From Coriobacteriaceae bacterium (GTDB lineage Bacteria > Actinomycetota > Coriobacteriia > Coriobacteriales > Coriobacteriaceae): DNA of 17,456 bases. The notes under the pieces were generated by a model. It saw only the letters and a program-made list of their open reading frames with translations. It did not search any database and had not been told where the DNA came from. Both the position numbers and the translations under genes were made by a program. This document shows positions 1 to 8,256 of this stretch, in pieces (the stretch's first letter is position 1; each line of letters opens with the position of its first letter). The stretch spans positions 1 to 17,456 of the forward strand of contig CABIWB010000006.1 in the NCBI GenBank assembly GCA_902362275.1, in the 5' to 3' direction.

Positions 1-2
1 CA

Positions 3-137
3 GCAATTAAGATTCTAGGCGATAACCGCTTCCTGCTTTCTACGGCCAAGGAAGCGGCCCTTACACCAACATTCGGCACGCGATTAGATATTTCATTACT
101 ACAAGACATATTTACAAGTGATACACACATGATATGA
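3..137 (+). CDS. 3' end of an unidentified plus-strand ORF, cut by the window edge
   Basis: The third plus-strand frame is open from the window edge to a TGA at 135-137, giving about 44 codons that read roughly AIKILGDNRFLLSTAKEAAL and end in SDTHMI. I do not recognise the family. Two things support a real gene end: the other two plus frames close almost at once (TAG and TAA within the first 18 bases), and the stop sits inside the left arm of a strong hairpin that looks like its terminator. If real, this gene converges on the polysaccharide operon and lies outside it. The alternative is a chance open frame, because 44 codons is weak evidence by itself. Confidence 0.4.
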   Translation, partial: AIKILGDNRFLLSTAKEAALTPTFGTRLDISLLQDIFTSDTHMI

Positions 138-169
138 CCCGCCGCGACGCAAATCGTGGCGGGTCATAT
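132..169 (+). terminator. Strong hairpin terminator between convergent transcription units
   Basis: There is a 12-bp perfect stem (ATATGACCCGCC with GGCGGGTCATAT), continued by a G-U pair and three more pairs around a CGCAAA loop. Downstream on the plus strand comes a T-rich stretch (ATTTCAACAATTT). On the minus strand the stem is followed by CATGTGTG with no T run. It therefore fits best as the terminator of the plus-strand ORF at the edge. It may still stop polysaccharide transcripts coming the other way, since no other hairpin lies beyond the last operon gene. Confidence 0.7.
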
Positions 170-297
170 TTCAACAATTTAGTAAGCGCAAATTAAAGCA
201 AACTCAATTGTTAGATTAAAGTGCAAATGGCATTCATGGAACATCAACCAAATTACATCAACAGCAATAATGAAAAGCAAAGCTGCTAAGAGGCCAA

Positions 298-1533
298 TCA
301 CCGAGACCTAAACCTTTTAGCAAAAGAAATAAAAGAGGCGGGGAGAAATACTTTAAGTATCCTCTTTGAATGAAATTTAAGTCCTCGCTCGCGCCTCAAA
401 TACAATTTGCAGATTGACTTCCAACCGCCCTTCGTAAAAGTATCGATATACAATCCTCTGTCGTTGGGAAGATCACTAGGATGGCGGAGCTGGTCGTTGC
501 CCTTGGCGATATCGTCGAAATCAACAGGGTACAAGTCCAGAGCATTGCTGGACTCAATGAATTCCCTGCCGCGGTCGTTATTAACCAGCAAGCAGGAGAC
601 GCCCTTTACCTGATTAAACTTCTCAGAATCCTTCAGAACGTCAGGCCTATTAACGTCGACACCCCAGAAATCGCCGATGGTAAGATCGCCAGCGCGGAAT
701 CTCCCTGCATAGGGACACCTATAGCAGCTGTCGCGAAGCGTCTTAAGGTTCAGGAACATGTCGTAGTAGGGAGATTTCGCCGCAGGAATGGTAACCTCTC
801 TTCCGTCCTCAAGAAGAAGAAGAAGAAGAAGAAGGGAGTGTCCCCACCCCTTGCGCTTGCACCTAAACCGGAAATCAACCACGGGAGATCCAAACTGCTT
901 GCCATAGTCCTCCACGCAATCCGCGAACATGCGAGCGGAAGGGACGCCGTGGCAAATCAAGTCCATAGTTGTCAGGCCCTCATAATCGCGCCTGAGGAAG
1001 CCCCTAAGGCCAGCAACCTGGCAAGGCGTTCCGCAAAATAAGACTCGCCTTCCCTCGCATAGATCCGCCTTGATGTCGGCAAAGCAAGATCCGGCGTCAC
1101 TCTGGACATATTTTGAGTTGAGAAGCGGGCGGAGCTCATCAACGCTCGCCGCACGACGATGTCGCACACGGAGCGTATTCCCCTCGCGCTCATAGGCAGC
1201 ACCGTATGCGACCCCACCAGAGGAAATGTGTTCACGTGCAACGGCGCCGAAAACTCCCCCGGAAGCGGACTCCGAGACATCGTCCCTACCAGCAGCGGCA
1301 AAGAACGGTCCGACAGAATTAGAGCCTATCTCTCGGTTGAGGCCGCACACCCTCATGCACGCACCACAACCGATACAGAGTTCGCCGTTGATCACAGGAA
1401 GAACAAACCCGTTTTTGCTCTCAGACATGGTGATGGCGCCTTTCGGGCAAGCGGCAGCGCACGCCCCGCATCCGCAGCAATGCGACGGCGACTCAAACAG
1501 TGTGGGAACTTCGCCCCTTTTCACGATAGACAT
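298..1533 (-). CDS. Ferredoxin-domain / coenzyme F420 hydrogenase beta-subunit (FrhB) family protein of polysaccharide loci
   Basis: This 411-residue protein begins with a 2[4Fe-4S] ferredoxin module. Cluster 1 ligands are C19, C22, C25 and C29 followed by Pro, and cluster 2 ligands are C53, C56, C59 and C63. The rest resembles the FrhB/FdhB N- and C-terminal domains, with the familiar stretches LFCGTPCQVAGL, DLICHGVPS and TIGDFWG. Homologues are frequent next to polysaccharide pyruvyl transferases in gut Firmicutes and Coriobacteriia. The family suggests a cytoplasmic flavin/FeS oxidoreductase, but its substrate in glycan synthesis is unknown. It is the last gene of the operon, 12 bp after wzx, with a GGGGGA ribosome site about 8 nt before the ATG. 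Odd feature: eight consecutive Leu codons, all CTT, at 811-834, just after GWGHS. Confidence 0.85.
   Translation of the reverse strand: MSIVKRGEVPTLFESPSHCCGCGACAAACPKGAITMSESKNGFVLPVINGELCIGCGACMRVCGLNREIGSNSVGPFFAAAGRDDVSESASGGVFGAVAREHISSGGVAYGAAYEREGNTLRVRHRRAASVDELRPLLNSKYVQSDAGSCFADIKADLCEGRRVLFCGTPCQVAGLRGFLRRDYEGLTTMDLICHGVPSARMFADCVEDYGKQFGSPVVDFRFRCKRKGWGHSLLLLLLLLEDGREVTIPAAKSPYYDMFLNLKTLRDSCYRCPYAGRFRAGDLTIGDFWGVDVNRPDVLKDSEKFNQVKGVSCLLVNNDRGREFIESSNALDLYPVDFDDIAKGNDQLRHPSDLPNDRGLYIDTFTKGGWKSICKLYLRRERGLKFHSKRILKVFLPASFISFAKRFRSR
811..834 (-). repeat. (CTT)8 trinucleotide microsatellite in a coding region
   Basis: Eight perfect CTT repeats (AAG on the plus strand) lie in frame in the FrhB-family gene and encode eight consecutive leucines between GWGHS and EDGREV. 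Gain or loss of a unit would change the leucine run without shifting the frame. The run replaces what is normally an ordinary beta-strand segment in this family, so the protein is probably little lengthened. Confidence 0.9.
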
Positions 1534-1545
1534 TCAGTTATCCCC

Positions 1546-2949
1546 CTACTTGCGGGCCGAGATAAGATTGCGCAGAATATCGGCATTCATATAAACGGAA
1601 AAGGCCAGCGCAATTGCCAGGCAAGCTATCGCGCACAAAAAGCCCGCACCGTTGGCGGACAGATAGTAAAAAACGAACACGCAGGCAATTGAAACAAAAG
1701 TCAGAACTTGTTCAAAACGGTCTTCGACAAGTTTCGCAAACTTAGCGACCTTAATTCTGCGGTACTCATTCACCACGATCATCGCCAAGAGCGTTGCAAC
1801 AGATGCGCCATAAAGACCGAAGTGCGGAATCAACACGACACACAGCACCGCGCAAAGGGCAGCAGACACCGCAGTTGTGGTACCCATAATTCCGGTCTCC
1901 TTATGCGCGGTGAAGATACCGCCGTAAAAGCCAGAGATGTTACTGAAGTAAGTTGCCAAGAGCAATATCGGCACATACAGCAGGCCCTCGCCGAATGAAC
2001 CCCTAATCAGGACACCGTACACGAGAGGCATAAGCGCGGTCATAAGCAAAACGACGCTCATCATGAAACGCCTTAGCGCACGATACACAGAGTTGTAAAA
2101 CTCGGACTCGTCCTCATCAGAGTTAAGAGCACGCGCCGAGCTCTCCTTCCAGGACTGATAGAAGAAGCCATACACCTGGTCCATGACGCCGGGAAACTTG
2201 TACGACACGGCATACACGCCGGCGGCAGAAGCACCGAGCGTATTCATGATAATAAGCCTGTCCAGCAGGTTATTAATAGTCCAAGAGACCTTGTTGGGGA
2301 TGAGCGGGACAGAATAACATAGCAACTGGCGAGCATAGGCAAATGAAAATAGTGAAGGGTCAATATAACGCCAAAGCTTTCGCGTAATCATGAATACGAG
2401 TGCGATGCCACCTTGACCAACTACCGTAGCCGAAAGCATTCCGATCACGCCCCATCGCATCACAGCAATGAACAGCACATTGAGAAGGATGGTAAGAGCA
2501 CTTGCGGCAAAATTCATGACGGAGTATCCCACAGTATCTCCGAAGCCGCGTAGCACCGCAGACGCCATCTGCAAAAACGCCCCAGCAACAACAAGCCCCA
2601 CGACCCAACCAAGGTTTTTCGGCTTAAATAGCAACCAGACCAGAATCGCCAAGACCACAAAGCACGCGCATCCGGCAAGAAGAACAGCGCATGACGCCGT
2701 CACAGCTTTAGCACGATCTTCATCGGTGCGACAGTCGATAAGAAATCGGAAGAGCGCTTCGTCCATAAGCAAAGAAACGGCGGGAACACAAAACAGGGCG
2801 ATAGTGTTGATATAGTCGACGGTACCATAGTCGACAGTGGAAAGAACTGTGGTGTAGAGCGGCAGCAGAAGAAACGAAACAAGCTTGGTTGCCATTCCGC
2901 CCACTGCGATAATGCCAGTATTCTTAATAAGTCGACGCGTCTCCCCCAT
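1546..2949 (-). CDS. wzx: Wzx-type polysaccharide repeat-unit flippase (MOP superfamily)
   Basis: This 467-residue polytopic membrane protein would flip undecaprenyl-diphosphate-linked repeat units from the cytoplasmic to the outer face of the membrane. The N-terminus (KNTGIIAVGGMATKLVSFLL, then LPLYTTVLSTVDYGTVDY) is the typical opening of the lipopolysaccharide/polysaccharide transporter family. Hydrophobic segments recur along the whole length, consistent with about 12 to 14 helices. The length is normal for Wzx. The ATG overlaps the stop of the upstream pyruvyl transferase gene by one base (TAATG), so the two are likely translationally coupled. The symbol rests on family and context, since Wzx proteins vary greatly in sequence. 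Confidence 0.88.
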   Translation of the reverse strand: MGETRRLIKNTGIIAVGGMATKLVSFLLLPLYTTVLSTVDYGTVDYINTIALFCVPAVSLLMDEALFRFLIDCRTDEDRAKAVTASCAVLLAGCACFVVLAILVWLLFKPKNLGWVVGLVVAGAFLQMASAVLRGFGDTVGYSVMNFAASALTILLNVLFIAVMRWGVIGMLSATVVGQGGIALVFMITRKLWRYIDPSLFSFAYARQLLCYSVPLIPNKVSWTINNLLDRLIIMNTLGASAAGVYAVSYKFPGVMDQVYGFFYQSWKESSARALNSDEDESEFYNSVYRALRRFMMSVVLLMTALMPLVYGVLIRGSFGEGLLYVPILLLATYFSNISGFYGGIFTAHKETGIMGTTTAVSAALCAVLCVVLIPHFGLYGASVATLLAMIVVNEYRRIKVAKFAKLVEDRFEQVLTFVSIACVFVFYYLSANGAGFLCAIACLAIALAFSVYMNADILRNLISARK

Positions 2950-4025
2950 TACGAAAGTGCCTTTCTAAGATAAGCCCAAGAATGCTCACGCAAAGAATCG
3001 AGAAGAACGTCCACATCGCTCCAGTCACAAGGGGCAACATCGTCTGCGCACATAACATCGACGCAACGATCAGCCAGTCCGATATTGCTCAACAAGTCAC
3101 GCATACGCGCACCAGACTTATCTGTTGCATATACACGGAAAGGTTTATGGAACTGGACCGAGAATACGGTTGCATGAAAGGAATTGGTGAGAACAAGGCT
3201 CGAGTGCGCAATAAGCGAGATAAACTCCTCCGGACCAACGCCAAACAAGTTAACCGAATTCGGGATATCAAGGTTTTTCTCAGATATATATGCGACCTTC
3301 ATTCCTGTTGCTCCTGCCAACGCGACGGTACTCCCAATGAGTTCAGGACACTCGCGCAGCAGGTACATAAAGATGTAATCGCCTTCAATGATCTCTTCTG
3401 AAGTCATCGCAGCATAATCTTCAGCATTCAGAAGAAGCGTAGGATCAAGAACCACATCGATTAGTTTGTCGACTAGGGGCTGGAAAAGAGGAACAGTCTC
3501 CTCTTCACGCACAGAAAGACAATCAAACTTCGAAAGAAGTCCAGAAACTTTCTTCTTGTCGAAGTTTTCTGGCCTGAATGATGTGTGCGCAAGGCTAGGC
3601 GCATACGATATGCGACGCTTGGCCCCTGCGAAGGAAAGGAAAAATGGCTCGACCACGCCGCCGGTACAGTCAAGATTCCAAATTTGATCACTCCCGCATA
3701 CGAAGCAATCAAATTTGTCGCTAAGAGCACAGAGATTTCTCTCATTCTTATATGAATAAGTCTCGGAAGTCAAATTAAAATAACGAGCTGAAAATCTTTC
3801 GAATGATTTTTTTCTTACCTTGTTATGAGGATAATCATGAAGCATTTTCAACATATTTTTAGGCCGCCGAAGCCTAAACAGTCTATACGAATCAAAGTTT
3901 TTTGAACGATAGTCAATGATAGTTGCAGCGTGTCCAAGCTTGCCAATCGCAACCTGCAGTGCATACGCCTGCAAAGCAGAGCCATAGTTATAGGAACAAT
4001 GAAAAGTAATGATTCCAATATTCAT
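2949..4025 (-). CDS. Polysaccharide pyruvyl transferase family protein
   Basis: This 358-residue protein belongs to the CsaB/WcaK-like pyruvyl transferases, which use phosphoenolpyruvate to add a ketal-linked pyruvate to a sugar of the repeat unit. Visible family marks are the N-terminal NYGSALQAYAL, GSDQIWN at residues 111-117, SVREE at 171-175, DPTLLL at 194-199 and SFHATVF at 282-288, whose histidine is the conserved candidate catalytic residue. The start has a GGAGG ribosome site 4 nt before the ATG. It lies 80 bp after the GT2 gene and overlaps wzx by one base. The pyruvate would give the polymer negative charge. The FrhB-family gene two positions downstream is a common companion of this family. 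Confidence 0.88.
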   Translation of the reverse strand: MNIGIITFHCSYNYGSALQAYALQVAIGKLGHAATIIDYRSKNFDSYRLFRLRRPKNMLKMLHDYPHNKVRKKSFERFSARYFNLTSETYSYKNERNLCALSDKFDCFVCGSDQIWNLDCTGGVVEPFFLSFAGAKRRISYAPSLAHTSFRPENFDKKKVSGLLSKFDCLSVREEETVPLFQPLVDKLIDVVLDPTLLLNAEDYAAMTSEEIIEGDYIFMYLLRECPELIGSTVALAGATGMKVAYISEKNLDIPNSVNLFGVGPEEFISLIAHSSLVLTNSFHATVFSVQFHKPFRVYATDKSGARMRDLLSNIGLADRCVDVMCADDVAPCDWSDVDVLLDSLREHSWAYLRKALS

Positions 4026-4105
4026 TCGTCCTCCAAATGGTAAATCTCAAAGATACAAACAAATCTGAGCTTTCAAACTACCTCTATAAGAGCCAATATG
4101 CGATG

Positions 4106-5188
4106 TTAATTCGCTATCCGTAAGGTCTTTTTTGTGTAGAAAGCGAGCTTACAGACAATAAAAATAGAGTGTGCGAAACCGTGCCCAATAAACCAGCCAA
4201 CAATTGTCCAAAATAAGGAACAACAATAGCTATGGGACGGAACACTTCGAACCGCACGCGTATAATCTGAATGACAAAATAGCTTCGTATACTCTCGAAC
4301 AAGTGTCGACTCAAAACCTTTTGCTAGTTTAGCAAGTCGCTGAAACTGTGAAATAACCTCACGGGCAATCAAATAATTTGATTCGTCGAAATTAATGATT
4401 CCCATTTCAACCATGTGCAAAACGATATTGTTGAAAACAACAATGGAAGAGGCGTCATCATCGTGTAATGAACCACAAGTTTGAGATCCCTCATAGTTCC
4501 AATAATATAAATCCACCGGCATGAACTCGACCGATTGCTGTTCTAGCAATCGTAGATATGCAATGTTAAATAGTCTATCTTCGGAAAATCGAAGATTAAG
4601 AGGAAAAGGACCTAAAAAGCCCTCGCTCTTGACAATTAAACTCAAAAGCAAGTCGCGTCTGTACAGGCGGGCCCAAGCTGCATTGATTTCATAACGCCAA
4701 GATTCTTTAATGTAATCAAATGAATACTCTTCAATCATTCTTTTTACAAGATAGCTAGCTGGCATCATAAAAGAACGGCCTGTGTCATGTTCGGACTCTA
4801 CAAGCCTACACTGCCCACCATTGGCAATCATTCCGAACACAACAAGAGGAGAATCTGAATTTTCACAACGCTCCAACACATAAGGAAATGCTGACTCGAT
4901 TAAATAATCATCAGAATCTAAAAACATAATCCATTTGCCAGAAGCGACTTCCACACCTTTGTTGCGCGCAGCAGATCTACCAGAATTGTTCTGTGAAATA
5001 ATGATTAATCTAGAATCTTGCGCAGCCAATCTATCAAGAATACGATGCGTTCCATCCAAAGAACCGTCGTTGACAACAATGACTTCAACAGCATCACTTT
5101 TAATCGAAAGAGCGCTCAAAATAGCACGCTCAACGGTCCGCTCAGATTGATAGGTTGGTATGACAATACTTAATTGTATAGAGTGCAT
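4106..5188 (-). CDS. Family 2 glycosyltransferase (second GT2 of the operon)
   Basis: This 360-residue GT-A fold transferase is predicted to add a sugar to the lipid-linked repeat unit at the inner membrane face. The N-terminal catalytic domain shows SIVIPTYQSE (7-16), VVNDGSLDGT (38-47), GRSAARNKG (70-78) and the metal-binding LDSDD (90-94). The C-terminal 40 residues are hydrophobic with a basic end, suggesting membrane association. Gene-free gaps of 140 bp (upstream) and 80 bp (downstream) flank it, the largest in the glycosyltransferase part of the operon, and its ribosome site is weak. Both the gene and its gaps are AT-rich. The donor and acceptor sugars cannot be read from the sequence. 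Confidence 0.88.
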   Translation of the reverse strand: MHSIQLSIVIPTYQSERTVERAILSALSIKSDAVEVIVVNDGSLDGTHRILDRLAAQDSRLIIISQNNSGRSAARNKGVEVASGKWIMFLDSDDYLIESAFPYVLERCENSDSPLVVFGMIANGGQCRLVESEHDTGRSFMMPASYLVKRMIEEYSFDYIKESWRYEINAAWARLYRRDLLLSLIVKSEGFLGPFPLNLRFSEDRLFNIAYLRLLEQQSVEFMPVDLYYWNYEGSQTCGSLHDDDASSIVVFNNIVLHMVEMGIINFDESNYLIAREVISQFQRLAKLAKGFESTLVREYTKLFCHSDYTRAVRSVPSHSYCCSLFWTIVGWFIGHGFAHSIFIVCKLAFYTKKTLRIAN

Positions 5189-5328
5189 ACGGATATCACG
5201 CTCTTCTTGATGGATAAAAACATAGTAGGACTAAAACAGGTCAAACAATTCACGTTAATAAATGTCAATCAACGAGAGTGAACGAGCTTCAACGGTTATC
5301 TATTCGTATCCGCGAAAATTGAAGTTGG

Positions 5329-6243
5329 TTAATGTGAAAATAGGTATTCTCCAAGCAACAACATAGGGAAACAAATTGAAAAATCAATCATGTGAACCTC
5401 AGTAAATCCAAACAATGCGCAAACAAGCAAGGTCACCAATTTATAGACGTCATGATGATCACAAGCTCTGCAAATAGAGCGGAAATAAAGATAGTAAAAG
5501 ATAATAAAAGACCAGATGCCAAGCTGTAAAAGGGATGCAGCGTAAAAGCAATCAATAGTAACGCTCGGATATAGCCAGCCATTTATATACTGATTGCCGT
5601 ATAACGTGGCTTGTCCAAACATAGTCCAACCACCCAATTGGTTATATTGCAAAATCCAATAACCTGGACGTCCATTAAACAATCTATTTAAAGCTAAAAG
5701 AATAGGCTCAGGAATAAGTTGGAGCATTACAAGTATCGAAAGGATTTCGAATAAAAGTGGAATGGCTAAAACAACGATTCGCATCTCCCTACTAATTAAA
5801 GAAGGATGCATCTCGAATAAACCTCGTACAACTATATAGATGAGCAACAATGCACAAGATATATGTGAGTCCGTTAGAAGTAAAATTAATGAAGCGACGG
5901 TTAAACCCAATAGACAATCACTAGCCGAGAGTTTCTCACTGCATGCAGTCAAACCGACAAATGACATAAAAGCAATTGCCCCGAGAGTATTAGGATGACT
6001 AAAATAAAATGAAAGTCTAAGTCTGCCATTCGAACGAAGCGCAGAGCCTACAAGCTCACCTGTAAGACTCCAATCCATTAACTGAATTAAGCCAAGTCCG
6101 ACAATCAGCAATAAAATACAAGTTGAAGTATCTTTAATTAAACGCCTAACATTAATATGGCCTATTCCGCAAAGCAACAAACATGCAGTCGGCAAATAGG
6201 ACTGGCCACTTTTTAAATAAGAAATGATACTCAGAATTAGCAA
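5329..6243 (-). pseudogene. wzy: Wzy polysaccharide polymerase, C-terminal part after a frameshift
   Basis: These 304 codons open at a TTG that is not a convincing start, because the same frame continues upstream as AFFVSFI to join the 5' part of the gene. The product is a string of hydrophobic segments with motifs seen in Coriobacteriia and Firmicutes Wzy proteins: SIISYLKSGQS near its start, a large loop with GNQYINGWLYPS, and FGFTEVHMIDFSICFP near the end. Wzy joins lipid-linked repeat units into polymer on the outer membrane face. Joined with the upstream part through one extra T, the protein would be about 403 residues, the usual Wzy length. As written the product would lack the N-terminal helices and is probably inactive. 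Confidence 0.8.
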
Positions 6244-6539
6244 AATAAAAGAAACGAAAAATGCTTTACGTCGATTCCAAGCGAAACGCCCGCAAACCTA
6301 ATTAACAAAAACAAAAGAGCAACAGGTATGAGAGGCAACGAGGCAATAAACTCGAGATTTAAATTAGCAGAAGTTTGATCAAGGATGCGATTGATTATCA
6401 CCAAAGAGAATCCTAGGTAGAAAAATACCCTGGTCGAACTTTCCGCTATAACTGCACTTTCAAAGCACTGAGACCTAGCTTTATGGGAAACATGGGGCCG
6501 ATATAGCCTCAAAGAAAGATAATTATTTTGCAGCGGCAC
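6237..6539 (-). pseudogene. wzy: Wzy polysaccharide polymerase, N-terminal part, ending at a frameshift
   Basis: I choose the GTG at 6539 because AAGGAG stands 7 nt before it. It overlaps the end of the GT32 gene by 17 bp. About 100 codons follow, containing the typical Wzy opening FYLGFSLVIINRILDQTS and a second hydrophobic segment, then the reading frame runs into a TAA at 6239-6237 after VKHFSFLLFC. The remaining polymerase lies in the -1 frame. One extra T in the T5 run (6257-6261) would restore an uninterrupted polymerase reading HFFVSFILLILSIISYLKSG. This is either a real one-base deletion, a slippage-controlled switch, or a sequencing error. Confidence 0.75.
6257..6261 (-). other. T5 homopolymer: likely site of the wzy frameshift
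   Basis: On the coding strand the sequence is CAT-TTT-TCG. A sixth T would give CAT-TTT-TTC-GTT and carry the frame from the N-terminal to the C-terminal polymerase part. Nearby T-rich tracts leave the exact indel position uncertain to within about 25 bp, because the two frames overlap between roughly 6237 and 6265. Confidence 0.6.
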
Positions 6540-7245
6540 CGAAATGCTCCTTAAACAATGCAATTTTGTCCATTCCAATTAAATTAATTAAACTACGACG
6601 AAAACGTTCCTTTCGCCCACCCCAAGAATTTGCGTAAAGCGAGATAGAAATAGTTTCATCGCACATTAGATTTAATGTATCGCCAGGAGCCAAAGGATCA
6701 AAATATCGAGACGGATAGACAGTAACATCGTCCAAATATTTAATGTCCCCTAAGCCGTCGCCCGAATAACCGTGGGCGCGAACTACCCTGTCATTTAAAA
6801 AAGGACACGCAAGATTTTTAGACAAATCAGATTGAAAAGTAACACCATTATAGCAATCGAGCATATCTCGAACAATGGAGCACTGCCTAACGGCACCGAA
6901 TCCAAGTCCAGTAGTACAAAAACGACCAGTCTGCTGAACTCCTATATAGCATTGATTATCGAGCAAACTATCCAAAGATTTAATTAACAAAACATCTGTA
7001 TCAAGATAGATGCCACCATTCTCATAAATGATTTTGAGGCGAGCCCAATCCGAAACAAAGGCCCATGCCTCTGCATTATAGGCAGAGGCAACGAACGGAT
7101 GCTGATATACATTGAAGTTAGATTCATCCCAACGTTTTATCTCATAGCCAGGACAATGTTCCTTCCAGGAATTAAGACATTTACGAGCCGTAAAAGGCAG
7201 CGGGTTATTACCAAACCAACAATAGTTGATAACTTTAGGAATCAT
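6523..7245 (-). CDS. Family 32 glycosyltransferase (capsular polysaccharide synthesis)
   Basis: This 240-residue protein has the hallmarks of the GT32 / glycosyltransferase sugar-binding DXD family: IPKVINYCWFG at the N-terminus, SDWARLKIIYENGGIYLDTD around residues 65-84 with the metal- and sugar-nucleotide-binding DTD at 82-84, and a C-terminal SLYANSWGG. Such enzymes transfer hexoses (often mannose or galactose) to growing cytoplasmic repeat units. It is complete, begins 16 bp after the acetyltransferase stop, has only a weak ribosome site (TGGAA), and overlaps the start of wzy. The sugar specificity is not readable. Confidence 0.87.
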   Translation of the reverse strand: MIPKVINYCWFGNNPLPFTARKCLNSWKEHCPGYEIKRWDESNFNVYQHPFVASAYNAEAWAFVSDWARLKIIYENGGIYLDTDVLLIKSLDSLLDNQCYIGVQQTGRFCTTGLGFGAVRQCSIVRDMLDCYNGVTFQSDLSKNLACPFLNDRVVRAHGYSGDGLGDIKYLDDVTVYPSRYFDPLAPGDTLNLMCDETISISLYANSWGGRKERFRRSLINLIGMDKIALFKEHFGAAAK

Positions 7246-7261
7246 TTATCAGCATTCCAAT

Positions 7262-7822
7262 CTATTTAAATGACTTAATCAAACGGGCGGGAACGCCTGC
7301 ATAAAGTGCGCCAGGATTTAAAAGGCTACGTGTTACGACCGAGTTAGCTGAGACAAGTGACCGATCGGCAACTGCACATCCTCGCGTAATCACCGCATTT
7401 GTACAAAGCCAGCAGTTCTGACCAATAAAAACAGGAGAGGACTTCAGCGTTGAACGACAACCACCAATATCAAATTCATGATCATGATCATAGATTTGAA
7501 CATTAGGACCAAATAGAGAGCCACTGCCTATACAAACGTTCTTAGCCGCAGTTACGCGGCAATTATCATTCATATAAACATTGTCCCCAATAGTAAGAAC
7601 CCCACCATCGAGCACTTCAATAACACACCCTGGGCTCAAATAAACTCCTGAGCCTATCTCGCAAAAAGCATTCTTTCCAAGTAGGATTCGTACGCCTTTG
7701 CCCATATACAACGGCTTCCCGGAAACAACCTTCAGCCTATTGCCCAATAAAACGCGCGCTAAAATAACTCGCATAAAGGAAGCTAACCATTTATTTACCT
7801 TGCAAGAGAACGAAATAATCAT
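7262..7822 (-). CDS. Left-handed beta-helix acetyltransferase (WcaF/MaaA-like)
   Basis: This 186-residue hexapeptide-repeat protein is predicted to O-acetylate a sugar of the repeat unit using acetyl-CoA. Imperfect hexapeptide repeats cover about residues 50-175 (for example IGSGVYLSPGCVIEV, IGDNVYMNDNCRV, IGSGSLFGPNVQI). The catalytic-type histidines are in YDHDHEF, and VSANSVVTRSL and YAGVPARLIK are at the C-terminal coil, as in maltose/galactoside acetyltransferase relatives. I take the ATG at 7822 rather than the one at 7861, because it overlaps the GT4 stop as ATGA and has GAGGGGG 4 nt upstream, which indicates translational coupling. A serine or other acyltransferase role is less likely here. 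Confidence 0.87.
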   Translation of the reverse strand: MIISFSCKVNKWLASFMRVILARVLLGNRLKVVSGKPLYMGKGVRILLGKNAFCEIGSGVYLSPGCVIEVLDGGVLTIGDNVYMNDNCRVTAAKNVCIGSGSLFGPNVQIYDHDHEFDIGGCRSTLKSSPVFIGQNCWLCTNAVITRGCAVADRSLVSANSVVTRSLLNPGALYAGVPARLIKSFK

Positions 7823-8256
7823 AGAGCCCCCTCGTAAAAACTGATATAGCTCTTTAGCCAAGTCTCAAATGAATAATTAGATTCATAATCACTTTTCGCT
7901 CTATTACCTATCGACAGTCGAAGTTCGTCATCAAAGCACAGACGCTCTATTCCATCTGCAAGCGCCTCAGCATTCCCAGGTTGGACAAGAAGACCATTTA
8001 ATCCGTCAACCACAACATCCAAAAGCCCATCGCACGCACTCGCCACAACGGGAGCACCAACGCTAAAGGCCTCAAGCAATACAAGAGGTAAGCCCTCCCA
8101 AAGCGAGGGGATAGCGCAGATATCGACTTGCGACAAAAAGTTTTGGGAATCGTCACGAGATCCTAGAAAACGTATTTCGTCAAACATGCCCATTGATCCA
8201 ACACGCATCCGCAAATCGTTTTCGAGATCACCGTTGCCAACAATTAGGCAATTCAC
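7819..8256 (-). pseudogene. GT4 glycosyltransferase, C-terminal (nucleotide-sugar) domain after a frameshift
   Basis: These 145 codons from a GTG at 8256 encode only the second Rossmann domain of a GT-B family 4 glycosyltransferase. It starts at the core strand (NCLIVGNGDLEN) and carries the E-x7-E donor-binding motif in SLWEGLPLVLLEAFSVGAPV. It cannot act as a transferase alone. In the -1 frame the reading continues upstream as KKGIKV directly into the N-terminal part, which is the usual family wording for this strand. The normal product would be about 363 residues. Independent initiation at the GTG is possible (AAGG lies too close to be a good ribosome site) but functionally unlikely. Confidence 0.8.

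Noticed and set aside
132..169. Left-edge palindrome as an attachment site or REP element
   Set aside because: Only one copy is present in the window, and its place at an ORF stop with a T-rich tail fits a terminator.
481..1041. Plus-strand open frame with a poly-lysine stretch
   Set aside because: It is the antisense shadow of the FrhB-family gene, and the lysines are only the complement of the CTT repeat. No family likeness or ribosome site.
5189..5328. Internal promoter upstream of the second GT2
   Set aside because: TTGACA and TTGACC occur in the minus-strand gap, but no -10 lies at 16 to 18 bp from either. I could not support a promoter.
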